A stretch of 64,000 nucleotides of DNA, taken from positions 51,686,013 to 51,750,012 of the forward strand of contig JAKTNV010000005.1 of NCBI GenBank assembly GCA_022747635.1, in the 5' to 3' direction. The position numbers and the translations under genes are program-made. This stretch comes from Hetaerina americana. Taxonomy: Eukaryota > Arthropoda > Insecta > Odonata > Calopterygidae. Below the pieces are notes generated by a model. That model saw only the letters and a list, made by a program, of their open reading frames with translations, was not told the DNA's origin and made no database searches. This document shows positions 23,801 through 33,545 of the stretch, in pieces. Position 1 is the stretch's first letter. The number at the start of each line of letters is the position of its first letter.

Positions 23801-26800
23801 TTTCACGGTTACTTTAGAATTGACGATGTAAAAGGGTAAATCGGGAACCTGACGCTCACGATCGTGAGACCAGAAAAGAGATCTGCAAAGTTGTAGAGGG
23901 AAATTTTGGCGGACATTCTTCCATGTTATTTGGATCATGCATTACCTCTCTTGTCCGATACTAAGTTACTGCTAACTTAAGTACTACATGATCATATCAT
24001 TATTTCTAGTCGGTCCTGTTTACTGAAATATCAAATAACTGAATTCTTTTTCTACAAAATCCAGCGGACTCAAACATCACCGACTACTCGTAGCTTTGAA
24101 AATGCCGTCACTATGGCAACTTGGGCATTTACCTCGTCACTTGGACGATCTTACGTCTATCCTAAACCTAGCAAATTCGATAAATATTTTTAAAATTATT
24201 ATTTTTAGCCCTTTTGTTTGGATCATCCGTTAGTGTCTGTTAGCTTTTCGCTTTCCTTAGGCTGATACGATATCGACGCGCACTTAACGTCTAAAAAGCA
24301 CTCTCGGGTTTATTATTTGCCCTATATTATTATATTTTCGGTTCTTCGTGCTCCATATTATTTCGTCCTTCAACTTTCGCAGGTTATCAATAAAGCATCC
24401 CTCTTCCCAACGCTTCCCCGCTTACTTTGCATCCTCCCTTCTATCGTTAGCCTAGCCCAAAATTAATAGTGTTAAATATATCGCCGATTAATATTAAATG
24501 AATACACATGCTATAGTTTTTTTTAATAAAATAATATTTATGTAACTTATATTAAGATGAATTTTTAGCTCAAGACCGTCATAATTACCTTAAAAGCCGG
24601 TTAAAATGTACTTCTTTTTGATGGGACCAGTTGGACTACCAGGGAATTAGGATTAAAAAAGTGGCACTGACAACCGGAGTCTCCGATCAAATGTTGTACA
24701 CCTTCTGGGAGATGGCGGACATGGACTTGTCCAATGGCCTGGATTTTGTTCCGGGTGGAAGTGTCTTCGCCCAGTTCACGCGAATCCAGCACAATCCGTT
24801 CAAGTATACAATCGAGGTAAGCTAACTTCCTTCATTTTCGACGTAATTAGCCGGATACTCTTTTCAAACGACTTTGCATCAGAATGAAATTGAATTGAGA
24901 AAGAAGCCTACATCAGATCAACATTTCTTTAATGAGTCTGTTTCGAATGGTATGTGGAATCATGACGTCGAATGGCAAATTCATGACTTCATTGGGCTGT
25001 TATCCGTGCAGATATATCTCGTTAGTCGAGTACCTCATACTTTCTGGTGCCTCATATGTCACCTCATAAACAGGACTTTGGAAAATTCAAAAGATCATAT
25101 TTAGTGCCTGCAAGTTTTAAGCATACCAATCATTCAAAGCGCTACATTCAACAGCATTGCGAACATAATTACGCTTTGCTTTTGAGGATTTTGCGACGTG
25201 TTTCTCATGAACTACTCCAACTTGAATTCTCCCGCCGGCGTGAATTAATTCCTTTGAAGGTCATTTCTTCAAAATAAGGGTCATGAGTAATTGCGTAAAG
25301 AATTTATCAGATGAAACATCTTGCAATAGAGGTGGACCACATTTCAATGAGCATACCCATTAAATAATCCCATTGAGTAGAATCCCATTAAACCTTACGT
25401 CACACTATTGAAAATGTAAACATTTAACTCATGAACTTTATGAGTTCAAATATGTTGGTTTGTCAGCAACGGTGACTTTGCACCTTTCGGCAGATTCATC
25501 AAACGTTATATAATGAAAACGGCCGAGCCGAAATAGCCGGACCGTAAACTTGGTTGCGGTCTCGGCTATCCCGTTTTCATTGCTTCAAGACCGTAGGTAC
25601 GTTCATTTTATATTAACAACGTTATATAATATTAACTTGAAATACTAGAAAAAATATTTTTAAAAATTTCATTAGTGCCATTTATGTGGTTTACTCGACA
25701 GCAAGTGAGCTGGCGAGATAAATTTATTCTTCGCATGACTTTTCTTGAATAAAACGTTACATTCATGTTTTCCGATTCCGATGAATATGAAATGAATGAC
25801 CACAAATGACTTTCATTTTTCTAATATTCTCTGAAACGACTGTTTTCAATGATAGTTATTCCAAAAGTCGACCCTCGAATGGGTTGAATAACGGAAACGT
25901 GATAAAATACCACCAGCAGTTATTCATTCACGACCAGAGGTGATCATGGATCGAATTTCGCACATTACGGGCATTCATTATGCGATATTCTTCTAGGGAG
26001 TAGGTAATGGAGCTAGAGAATTTTTCGCATCCGTGGAAATTGTTTCTTTACGTGTTGTGGGAAGCCTTTGAAGTGAATAGGGACAAAGGGTCGAGCTTAA
26101 TATTCACCCGACCAATTGAATGAAAGACGCATAATTTATTTTTTGATATCAGGCGGTTCCCCAAAGTCTTGCCGAGCCATTATCGTAACTTGACACCAGG
26201 GCTACATTGAGTGCTTATGAGATTGGGTTTGGAAACACTTATTTTTGCCCAAACGGCTACATTATATTATAATTTGAAAGTTAATGTGCCACATAGATTT
26301 AAAAAATTTGCAAAATAGTCGATTTACATTCCATTCTCCACGAAAATGGAAGATATCACATTTCAAATAGTTCATTACGTTTCCATCATTATTTGGTAGT
26401 CTCCCGTTTAAGGTTGGTTTTGGATGGACGCAAACTTAACAACCCCAAATTTCTTAGCCTTGCTCCAAAAGAAGCAACCTGGTCACTATGAAAATTCTTT
26501 TTTCAATTCCACATAAATTTTGCCTTCTTTTATTTCGTCCGAAATGCTTTTTTTCCTATCCCTATCTCACTTGCCAAACGTCTTTCGATCTATAAGTCTT
26601 CAATGTTCCATCATCAAACAAAATGCTCTACATACAAATGTCCTGCCTTCTTTGAATTTATCCCAGACATCCTCTCTCCCTCACCACAATGCCTAGTACT
26701 GCTTCGTTTGTTTTCGTCCATTTTACATTTTCCACCCTTTTCCACACCCACATCTCAAAAGTCTTGAATCTACGCCTATCTTCTTGTTTCATCGACTTCC

Positions 26801-27537
26801 GAGTCGTGCAATGGTGTATGGAGTTCAATGAATGCAGGGTTACGTTACAGCTTTCCACCATGTCATTGTTGTAAAATATATGCATACATCCATATTCTAT
26901 GATCTTACTATGCAGGAACACGCTGAAAATACCCTCACTATTGGGCTTAGTTATTAAATTGGAAATGGAATAACGTCCAACTTAAATGGGCATTGCAGAA
27001 ACGCATTTGAGACACATTTGAATGTATCTCATTTCTTAGTTACTCGTTAACACAGAGTAATATCGATTAAGCCTCCCAGTCGATAGCAAAGCATCCCTAG
27101 CTATTGACTCCAAACTCCCAGCCTAGGTGTTATTTTTGGGTTAATCTATGGTTGAAATTATTGACACGTGCTAATAAATGTGTCCTGGACGCAGGTGGAA
27201 AACAGCACCGGCCAGCCTCGTAAGGGCACAGTGAGGATCTTTTTGGCCCCGAAATATGATGAGAAAGGCCGTCGTCTTCTCTTCGTGGACCAAAAGCGAT
27301 TGTTCATTGAGATGGATAAGTTCACGGTCTCACGTAAGTACCACGGAGCCTCCCGACTCAAATTAATTTAACTGAGTATAGTTTTTTTCTGTAAAGAAAA
27401 ATTTATTCAAAATAATGACCACTATGCATTTCAAATTTGGGGGACGGTTTGCAAACGACCGACCATTTGTGATTACTTGGGACTTGTGTGCCAGCTGACA
27501 CTGTCTATCAGCACATGCGGATTTTAATAATAAATAA

Positions 27538-27573
<36 letters not shown>

Positions 27574-30500
27574 GTATTGTTTGATGATTGTTTAATATTG
27601 TTTTAATTTGCTTCAACCCATTCTGTATTATTCTATATTTATTTATATGTGATTTAAGGTCGTTTAGCAATAAATCGAAAGAAATTTGCCAATACCGGCT
27701 TGGCATTTAGATTTCAGGGAGGTAGTTCTAAATTTTTACAGTTTTGTATTATGTCCTATAAATTACTTGAAAACCACACAAATAAAGGATATCCGAAAAA
27801 ATAGATAAAAGATTTGCTGAAATCAGTCTATAAGAAATTAACTTGTGCTCTCTGCTGTTAGGAATCGAGGACACCTTGTTTTAATAAGCTATATTGTTAG
27901 CAGTCGGCGCCCCTGCAATATAAGATTGTTTTTCTTCTTTTCAGATGGTTTTAGTATTGAAATTAAGTGATTAGCTTCTATTATTTCAAATAAGGTTGCC
28001 AAATGGAACGATTTGGATACTTCCCCGTAATTTTTGACATATATTTGTCTCCACTTTTGTAGAATATCGTTGGATAAATTACTTTCTATTCATATGGAAA
28101 TATTTCAGATCATAGTGAGTAGTTAAACGAATATGTGAGTGGAGGGACAACTTAATTAAAATTACGTACACATTTTCAATAGTAGTAATTATGTACGATC
28201 AGAGTCAAGCTATCTGGAGGATTTAGAAGTTTTAAATTTATTGATTGTAATAGATGCTGTCGCAACAGATGAGATAAAATTTGCTGTCGTTAAATGTAAA
28301 CTTAATTATTTCGCGGCGGTTCTAGGATGATAAATAAAATTGACTCCTCTTTATCACATCAGGCTAAAAACTTCACCAAAAATGTTTGGAAAAAGTGGCG
28401 ATAAAATTATCAATTCGTTCACTGGAAATTTTAAGAATAGTTCTTTTGTAGAACTCTATGAACACGGGAAAGAGTCAAAAAATATTTTATTTAAAATGAC
28501 GAAAATGGTTTATGTGGTGAAAATAAATACACTGATTGCATTGGTTAAGAAAAAAACGGAAGACTTCGGAAGGCGGTCGTCAATCAATCCTTGAATCCAA
28601 ACACTGGTGATATATTTTCTATTGCTACGACTGCTGAATATTTTCAGATATTTTAAAACATATCCATTAGTGCATAACCGACGGGACCCATTATTTTAGT
28701 AACTAAACAAGCCTAGCTGCATTCGCGTAGCAGTCCAACAGAGAAGGATTTATTTTAAAGCTTTGGAGACTATTGTGAGGAATGAAATCATGAGTAATGT
28801 TTTTCCTGAAAATTAGCTTTAATTCATATCGGTAAAACCATTTTGTTGGTTAACAAATAAAAACATTTTTTGGATCCTTATCAAAGGTAGATTACTATGA
28901 TTGTATGGCTGGATAATGTATTAATTCTCTGCAGTCAGTATTGTGTAGAAAAATATGTACTTTATGCATCAGTATATACAAATTCTTCCAAATCTGGCAA
29001 AGCCATATATTAAAAATAGTGAATAAATATTTTTCTTTTTTTCTCCATGCATTGTACATGTGTATTTTAAGTATATAATGGATCCTTATTTTTCGAAATA
29101 CATTGCTTATATTGTGCATAGATTCAATATTTTCAATAATATAATATAATAAACTTCTTTTGAACATTTTCAATATAATAAATACACCTCTTTTTATCGA
29201 GTGTATAGTTTGGATAAATATTCCCACCATCTCCATACCAATTGAGTGTCTAATAGTGCCTAATATGTATTACTATGAGTATTTATATGCTTAAAATACA
29301 ATATTTGTCAATAAATACCCCAAGAGTTTTGGAGGCCCCTGGGGATATCTATAGATACCCATAAGATTTGAGATAAAATAACTTTTATTGATATATTACA
29401 GAATGATTGATATTATTTTTTACTGAATGTAAACGAGATTCCTTTGGGGCTGTGCACCTTGGATCTTTTTAGTGCTATGTTTGCACGCACATTTCCATAT
29501 TTGGAGTTCATAATATACATAGGTGAATATTTAAGCTCGCTCCTCGTGAATCGACTCGTTCTTTAGATTTCACTCGTCAGTTTTATGTCGGGTGGGCCAC
29601 AAAAAAGTTGGCTAACGCATGATCCTTTTGTTTTCTTTTCGCTTCAGTGGGTGAATCACCAGCAATTACCACCATCGTGCGCAAGTCCCTCGACTCGAAC
29701 GTCACAACTAATTATGAAACAACCTTCGCCAAACTAGAGACGCTCACCAGTGATGGAATGGGAACCCATCACAAGGATTTCTGTGGATGTGGGTGGCCTC
29801 AACATTTGCTAATACCCAAAGGGAAGCCTGAGGGCTTCCAGTGTCAGTTGTTCGTCATGGTATCAAATTTTGAGGATGATGAGGTAAGTAGTCACACGAC
29901 GTCCCGAAAGAGGGATCTGGGAATGGATAAATAGTTGAGTTTGAGGGCGTCGCGATTGTTTAACCCAGGGTTTTATTCAAATTCGTGCGTACAGATGCCA
30001 TTACAACATTCCCGGAACATGTCAATTACTCATCTTAAAATGAGTATGTCAATTACTTTGGCAGTAAACTGAGATGCTCGATTTTTAACTGCATGTTTCT
30101 ACACCTAGCATCATTAAACATATACTTTCAAGCAACATTTCTTTAAGTATCGGGACTTAATCTGGATGAAGGGGAAGATAGGTTAATCATTTCAAAGATA
30201 GGGTTAGTAGAGCCCATAACTTGCTTTATACTTAAAAATTTGTTTATGAATTCATTCTCTCAAAATTATTTACAAATTGCCTGATTTGAATCGAATCGCT
30301 CGGATTTTCAGTCGAAATGCTTTCCCTTTCAATTAATGAATGTCTTTTTTTATGGTGAATAACAAGGTAAATATGCGCGAATTTTCAGATCGTACTGATT
30401 TACAGGCTGCCTCAGCTGATCTTTGTCCAAACGTTCTTTATTATGCACGTATTACCACATGTAAACATTTTGAAGTCCAGCGAGTAATCCTCTCCGTCGC

Positions 30501-30709
30501 TACTTTTCAATAGTCAATTCGTGCATTGCCCATTTATTTTTTATTTACAGGCGCTCGCAATAAATTCAAATATAGTTCGATGTAGGGTTTCTGTAAATTT
30601 TATTTTCCTATTTAAAATGCACAGATAATTTTATCTTCTCCTAAGTATTTAAATTAAATTTAGGTCTGCTAAAATTTCCATCGTATTTATTTACAACATC
30701 CTACTCTAG

Positions 30710-30786
<77 letters not shown>

Positions 30787-31156
30787 AACTAGCTATCGCT
30801 CTTAATTTTAATTACTATCATTACTCGCTGACTAGGTTGAAGGATTTGGTCGGACTGGAGGATGCCTCGAATCGAATACTTATTGTGGAGTGCGCAACAA
30901 GAAATATCCCGATCGTCGCCCAATGGGATTCCCATTCGACCGCCTTGCTAAAGAAAACGTTCAAAGGCTGGAGGAGTTCATGACGCCCAACATGTCCGTC
31001 ACGGATTTGAAGATTATTTTCAAGGAAGAGAGAAGGAAGCGGTGCCACGAGAAAACCACAATTGTCACCCCAAAGGTGGGCGGATGCAAAAAGAACAAAA
31101 AAGTTCCACCCCCGGCTGTATCGCTCGAGGTACAAGATCCCTCGGCCACCAGTTAA
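11705..31156 (+). CDS. PPO: Prophenoloxidase B (PPO-B), complete, 12 exons, 722 residues
   Basis: Complete type-3 copper phenoloxidase zymogen; in insects these hydroxylate and oxidize phenols to quinones for melanization and wound sealing. Exons 11705-11824, 13913-14102, 16073-16296, 19522-19724, 20482-20632, 22337-22438, 22768-22935, 23645-23773, 24631-24816, 27195-27333, 29648-29883 and 30836-31156 join in frame from ATG to TAA. Landmarks are RPTEPIFIPKG in exon 1, CuA ligands H211, H215 and H240, CuB ligands H368, H372 and H408, and CGCGWPQHLLIPKG (583-596), the thioester-like PPO motif. No signal peptide is evident, as usual for insect PPOs. It is about 30 residues longer than a typical insect PPO because of a Lys/Pro-rich tail. 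The usual Arg-Phe cleavage site is replaced by HYFGE at residues 54-58. PPO-A lies divergently upstream with the same intron phases. Confidence 0.95.
11825..13912. other. PPO-B intron 1
   Basis: No gene seen. At about 13545-13600 GTGGGTAGAGTGCTGG and GGTTCAGTTCC resemble pol III A and B boxes, so a worn SINE head is possible. Confidence 0.4.
13913..14102 (+). CDS. PPO: PPO-B exon 2 (activation region)
   Basis: The acceptor is CCCCTGCAG and the donor GTAAGT; 190 nt, ending in phase 1. It encodes ADRFEPLKEGIRQHYFGEHP, then NAKFSVFIPHHRRMARQLIE and IFL. Aligned with insect PPOs (DRYKP..NRFGEE), the activation Arg-Phe is Tyr-Phe (residues 55-56); the nearest Arg upstream is residue 52. Confidence 0.93.
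14640..14710 (-). repeat. Possible tRNA-derived SINE head in PPO-B intron 2
   Basis: The minus strand reads CGAGCTCGTAGATAGTACTC, then GTCGCGGTTCTGAATCCCG, similar to a tRNA with A and B boxes. It is short and single-copy here. Confidence 0.35.
15037..15155 (+). repeat. RTE-like LINE fragment
   Basis: It encodes [20 protein letters not shown], then WMQDILRGSN. This is the same carboxy-terminal segment as in the minus-strand fragments at 105-480, 26395-26770, 32990-33545 and 37010-37350. It is the only one on the plus strand. Confidence 0.6.
15225..15380 (+). repeat. Hairpin repeat related to 18190-18365
   Basis: It contains GTTCCCGGCTCAAC and TTTCCACTGTTCTTAAAAAC, then ATACATCGTGTTCTTCATCTAAT. 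The same words occur, partly inverted, at 18237-18345. Confidence 0.5.
15439..15605. repeat. Palindromic tRNA-like retroposon family, diverged copy
   Basis: It starts ATTCAAAGAAACTGCGGGAAG as other family members do. It then shows short inverted arms, TTTCAAAGTGAAAAGATCATTC / GAGTGATTTTCACACTTTGAAA. The tRNA-like core has decayed to ACCGGGATCCGCGTC. Confidence 0.5.
16073..16296 (+). CDS. PPO: PPO-B exon 3
   Basis: The acceptor is TTATTCCCAG and the donor GTAAGA; 224 nt. It encodes [40 protein letters not shown], then FPDSFVDGKTLNKAKLYASV. This is the YARDRVNP / LHRxDxK / FPDxFVDG block shared with PPO-A exon 3. Confidence 0.95.
16661..16868 (-). mobile_element. mariner 3' fragment (left half of inverted pair)
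   Basis: The minus strand encodes DEIKENATRHLMNIPKKDFA, then KWTRRWDKCVRSQGEYFEGD, the mariner transposase carboxy terminus, and ends at the terminal repeat TACGAGGTCTGTCCTAAAAG (16661). It abuts the duplication at 16868. Confidence 0.7.
16880..17124. repeat. Palindromic tRNA-like retroposon, 16.9 kb copy
   Basis: The element starts ATTCCAAAGAAACTGCGGG. Its core is a hairpin: CCTTGACTTGGATTCGAACC against GGTTTGAATCCCGGTCAAGG, with CCCTCAATGTCC / GGACATTGAGGG closer to the centre. It ends after TTTTTACACTCTG plus a few bases. Flanks carry AACGTCAAGA (16868-16877 and 17125-17134), a target-site duplication within mariner DNA. Confidence 0.8.
17125..17485 (+). mobile_element. mariner transposase fragment (right half of inverted pair)
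   Basis: It encodes DNLLQATNDYPSFLKKV, YDPQAKAQSSQ, IKENATRQHMTISKKEFADC and a worn carboxy end, in several frames with stops. The GDESWVY-type catalytic motif is ruined. Its carboxy end is homologous to the inverted 16661-16868 fragment. Confidence 0.65.
18190..18365. repeat. Foldback repeat with 74-bp near-perfect palindrome
   Basis: 18237-18310 pairs ATTAAATGAAGAATAC...TTTCCACTGTCC with its inverse, with one base change and almost no loop. A related, less perfect copy lies at 15225-15380. It is a MITE-like foldback with no coding capacity, inside PPO-B intron 3. Confidence 0.75.
19522..19724 (+). CDS. PPO: PPO-B exon 4 (copper A site)
   Basis: The acceptor is TTATATTTCAG and the donor GTAGGT; 203 nt. 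It encodes [20 protein letters not shown] and [16 protein letters not shown]. All three CuA ligands are present: H211 and H215 in HHWHWH, and H240 in YMHH. Confidence 0.97.
20482..20632 (+). CDS. PPO: PPO-B exon 5
   Basis: The acceptor is CCAACACAG and the donor GTGAGT; 151 nt. It encodes YNIERLCNNLARVKRYFNFD, EPIEEGYFPKMDKPFASRSW and AARHAGSRLS. This is the segment between the copper sites (YxxERLxN..R..., GYFPKM) common to PPOs and hemocyanins. Confidence 0.95.
22012..22257. repeat. Palindromic tRNA-like retroposon, 22.0 kb copy
   Basis: It starts ATTCCAAAGAAACTTTGGG and contains CCTTGACTGGGATTCGAACC / GGTTCGAATCCCAGTCAAGG as inverted arms plus AAAAATCATT / AATAATTTTT. Flanks ATACTTGTCCAT (22000-22011) and ATACTTTTCCAT (22258-22269) match at 11 of 12 bases. 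It lies in PPO-B intron 5. Confidence 0.8.
22337..22438 (+). CDS. PPO: PPO-B exon 6
   Basis: 34 codons between TTTAATGCAG and the GTAAGA donor. It encodes DIRREEERNVFDIDDLKRWK and DLIIDAIHLGRVID. The linker helix region is recognised by frame continuity and the position between exons 5 and 7. Confidence 0.9.
22768..22935 (+). CDS. PPO: PPO-B exon 7 (first half of copper B site)
   Basis: 56 codons between TGCTCTTTCAG and the GTAAGT donor. It includes GIDILGNIIEACPTLSKNYP, then LYGDLHNSGHLAIALCHDP. H368 and H372 in HNSGH are the first two CuB ligands. Confidence 0.95.
22936..23644. other. PPO-B intron 7, nothing recognised
   Basis: Plain AT-rich intron. Introns 4 (19725-20481), 6 (22439-22767) and 8 (23774-24630) are likewise featureless to me. 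Confidence 0.5.
23645..23773 (+). CDS. PPO: PPO-B exon 8 (third copper B ligand)
   Basis: 43 codons between TTTCTACAG and the GTATTC donor. It encodes EDVSVMGVPSTAARDPVFYR, then WHTFIDYIFEMHKNTLPPYT. H408 in FYRWH is the third CuB ligand. Confidence 0.95.
24631..24816 (+). CDS. PPO: PPO-B exon 9
   Basis: 62 codons between GGGACCAG and the GTAAGC donor. It encodes LDYQGIRIKKVALTTGVSDQ, ..LYTFWEMADMDLSNGLDFVP and ..FAQFTRIQHNPFKYTIE. This matches the start of the carboxy-terminal beta domain of the hemocyanin/PPO fold. Confidence 0.93.
25515..25617. mobile_element. 103-bp insertion with 13-bp duplication
   Basis: AACGTTATATAAT at 25502-25514 is repeated exactly at 25618-25630. The insert has two related segments, CCGAGCCGAAATAGCCGG and CGGTCTCGGCTATCCCG, that can pair as a hairpin, and shares GACCGTAGGTACGTTCATTTT with 1238-1310. 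It is non-coding; the long duplication suggests retroposition. Confidence 0.6.
26395..26770 (-). repeat. RTE-like LINE 3' fragment in PPO-B intron 9
   Basis: The minus strand includes CTAGGCATTGTGGTGAGGGA, TGGGATAAATTCAAAG and a tail ending ..GTCCATCCAAAACCAACC, as in the related fragments at 105-480 and 32990-33545. It is frameshifted and non-functional. Confidence 0.6.
27195..27333 (+). CDS. PPO: PPO-B exon 10
   Basis: 139 nt between GGACGCAG and the GTAAGT donor, ending in phase 1. It encodes VENSTGQPRKGTVRIFLAPK, YDEKGRRLLFVDQKRLFIEM and DKFTVS. VRIFLAPKYDExG...Q..FIEMDKF is a strong PPO/hemocyanin signature. Confidence 0.95.
27462..27540 (+). repeat. LINE 3' tail in PPO-B intron 10
   Basis: TTTGTGATTACTTGGGACTT through ATCAGCACATGCGGATTTTA and (TAA)n matches 2352-2428. 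It is followed by an (AT)n tract at 27542-27569. Confidence 0.55.
27700..29640. other. Rest of PPO-B intron 10, nothing recognised
   Basis: The open frames here (28340-28594 plus, 28895-29236 minus) are AT-biased and match no family I know. Confidence 0.45.
29648..29883 (+). CDS. PPO: PPO-B exon 11 (GCGWP motif)
   Basis: 236 nt between TTTTCGCTTCAG and the GTAAGT donor. It encodes GESPAITTIVRKSLDSNVTT, CGCGWPQHLLIPKGKPEGFQ, then LFVMVSNFEDDE. CGCGWPxHxLxPKG is the thioester-like motif that separates PPOs from hemocyanins and hexamerins. Confidence 0.96.
30714..30784. repeat. (AT)n microsatellite in PPO-B intron 11
   Basis: About 70 bp of alternating A and T lies 50 bases before the exon 12 acceptor. 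Confidence 0.95.
30836..31156 (+). CDS. PPO: PPO-B exon 12 (carboxy terminus)
   Basis: 106 codons plus TAA after an ACTCGCTGACTAG acceptor. It encodes YCGVRNKKYPDRRPMGFPFD, then a 40-residue tail containing GGCKKNKKVPPPA and ending DPSATS. YCG....YPDxRxMGFPFDR is the standard end of the family; the basic, Pro-rich tail beyond it is unusual. Confidence 0.95.
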   Translation, partial: VEGFGRTGGCLESNTYCGVRNKKYPDRRPMGFPFDRLAKENVQRLEEFMTPNMSVTDLKIIFKEERRKRCHEKTTIVTPKVGGCKKNKKVPPPAVSLEVQDPSATS

Positions 31157-31297
31157 GGATCAACATAGGCAGATGGGTTCTCGAGAAACTTTCTCGGTCA
31201 TTTTGGCTTGCATTAAATGTATTCTCAATTGGAAAAATTGCCAGATTCAATTGCAAATCGCAAGCCAGCATGGTTTGTTTGTACACTCAATTGTCTA

Positions 31298-31303
31298 AAT
31301 AAA
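31298..31303 (+). terminator. Poly(A) signal of PPO-B
   Basis: AATAAA lies 142 bases after the PPO-B stop codon, giving a short 3'UTR. No closer copy was seen. Confidence 0.7.
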
Positions 31304-31564
31304 AGAGGTACACACGAATTATTGAACGACTTGTGTACAGAATTTTATTTCGTTTCGTCCTTGCTGCCTTCAGCCTTTAAACTTATTCATTGTATTGATG
31401 AGGCAACATTTAGCAATTATTTGCCCGTCGTTACAGGGAGGTTGCACGTTATACCACGTAAAAATGTAAACATGTAGTATCAGGAAAAAAACGTGACGAC
31501 AGTTGACCTTATCCTTCACTAAATATCTACAGTATTAATCCGTTCTGTTTTCATAGGAGTAATA

Positions 31565-31905
31565 GAGTCCTGTTTCATCGATGCTATAAATTGGCTTCCT
31601 ACTCTTAGGGACTGGATTCAAATTCCGGCGTTGGCTGAATCTTTCATTGGATTCCCAATCTCTACTTCGCTGCTACTTGGAAAACACTTCAAGAGAGTAC
31701 GCCGTCCTTTTTGACGTAACTGCGTGACCCTTGGGCGTATTTTGTTAAGAGTAGGCTAATCCCGACGTCAGGTACTCATTCCGCGAACATCCTACCTCGG
31801 CCAAATTGCCCACCTATCCCTAATAGCACAAATTACCTCAGCTGCCGGTCGCCTTCCTTAGTAAGTACTGGTACTAAGCCAAAGGTAGGTCATCTTGAAT
31901 TCACT
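31565..31905 (+). repeat. tRNA-derived SINE, diverged copy
   Basis: It contains GGACTGGATTCAAATTCCGGCG (B-box-like), AGAGAGTACGCCGTCC, TTAAGAGTAGGCTAATCCCGAC and CAGCTGCCGGTCGCCTTCC. These correspond in order to the intact SINE at 40656-40963, and the tail GTACTGGTACTA parallels that copy's (ACT)n. Confidence 0.65.
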
Positions 31906-32985
31906 CTTGCAGGGTAGGTATACAAGTTTCTTTCCATCTGCCACCATCAGGTTTCCTTTAAAATGATAATTTCCGAGGGATATTACGTATCACGGACACA
32001 GGAAGTGATTAAATACATTAAAAAATCAATTTTTTCCTCTTTCGTCAAATTTATCAATATACAAATGTACTTTTTCTCTCTGGGACCTAACTCCTGAAGG
32101 ATATAAAATAGGTGAGTCATTTCCAACTACCGACCTTCGACGCAAACGTGAAAAATCTAGTTAATTAGTATTTAAAAGAAAGTTGATGGAAATGTAATCG
32201 ACTCAGAACCTATGGCATTGATATCTGATGAAGATGTTTTCAGTGGTATTCTGGCTCCTCCTTACCTTGGGTGTCTTTTTGCCAGCCGAGATTCTATTAA
32301 TCTTTAATTCACTGCATGTATCATTCATAGCATAATTACTCACCTCTTGTTAATGCCGGATATCGCAGCAGTCGGCTCCGAGTACTCTGAGGGCTCTTTG
32401 CTCTAACCTTAGGAGTTAAGAGTAAGCCAGCAAACCCGTCTTGCACGATGTTTTGCGCTCCTCCATCTTTCGTCAGAAACGTATTTTGCTTCGATTTTTT
32501 CTCCTTCCCCCTCAGTCTTGTCGCTGAGAGCACTTTCGTGCCCACCACGATGGGAAGGATCTTTGCTCCCTCACACTTCCCATGAAATCGGAATGGAATT
32601 TATTTCTATTGGTTCATATAATTTCAAAAAGGACATTTCCCGACATTGCACTGCCCTCTTTTGCCCCTACGAATGCCAATAGCATCAATATAAGAGTGAG
32701 GCAATAGGTGTGGGATCCAAGACCCCAATCAAACGCCGCATTCTGAAGAATTGAACGCCGCGAGCGACTCACTCATGATAATGGAACAATTCGCTCAGTA
32801 ATGTATCAGGACCTGCCGCGAGGAGACAAGGAACATGGAATTTCCAGGAGGACGAAATTAATCTCGTTTGTATGAAACTTTAATATTATATTCAATTTTT
32901 ATTAATTTATCTGATATTGGTGTGTAACGTTATGTTACATGAAATATATAAGCAGGGATGAATCGTTATTATTTAGCAGTCGTTC
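31906..32985. other. Intergenic, nothing recognised
   Basis: No gene. A modestly GC-richer stretch at 32350-32560 has no recognised homology. Confidence 0.4.
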
Positions 32986-32989
32986 TTTT

Positions 32990-33545
32990 AATGTAGATTT
33001 TGGATGGACACTGACTGAACCACGCCACATTTCTTAGTCTTGACCAAAACACAACGAGCTCCTAAACCACAATAAAACCCTTCTTCATTTCCGCATGCAT
33101 TCTATCTCCCTTCATTCTATCCTACATGGCTATCTTTTTCCTTCCCCTATCTTGTCTTCCTAGCTTTTCAAGCCATCCATCATCTTTTTCTCTGTCAGTC
33201 TTCAGTGTTCCATTTCCACTTAAAATGCTCTACATCCACCTTTCCCATCCACTTTGGATTTCTCCCAACAATTACCTCTCCTCCCCCACCATAACAAGTC
33301 CTTTCTTGTTTGTTTTTCTTTCTGTACATCTTTTCTGCCCTTCTTCACACCCAAATTTCAAAAGCCTCCAATCTACTCCTACCAACTTGTTTCAAAGACC
33401 ATGTTTCTGTGCTGTACAAAACCACACTCCAGATCAAAGTTTGGTAATTTCTTAACATTATCATTCAACTTTCCTGTCATCAATTCCCGTCTTTCTTGTG
33501 AAAGCTTCTTTGGGCAATGCAATTTAATAGCTGAATGTGAGGTCT
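32990..33545 (-). repeat. RTE-like LINE 3' fragment
   Basis: From GTAGATTTTGGATGGACACTG leftmost, the minus strand encodes the LINE carboxy terminus (GEEREVIVGRNPKWMG.. and MLSGNGTLKT.. in shifted frames). It is longer than the sister fragments but full of frameshifts. Confidence 0.6.

Noticed and set aside
602..31156. Hemocyanin or hexamerin instead of phenoloxidase
   Set aside because: [10 protein letters not shown] and CGCGWPQHLL are phenoloxidase motifs, there is no signal peptide, and hexamerins lack these histidines.
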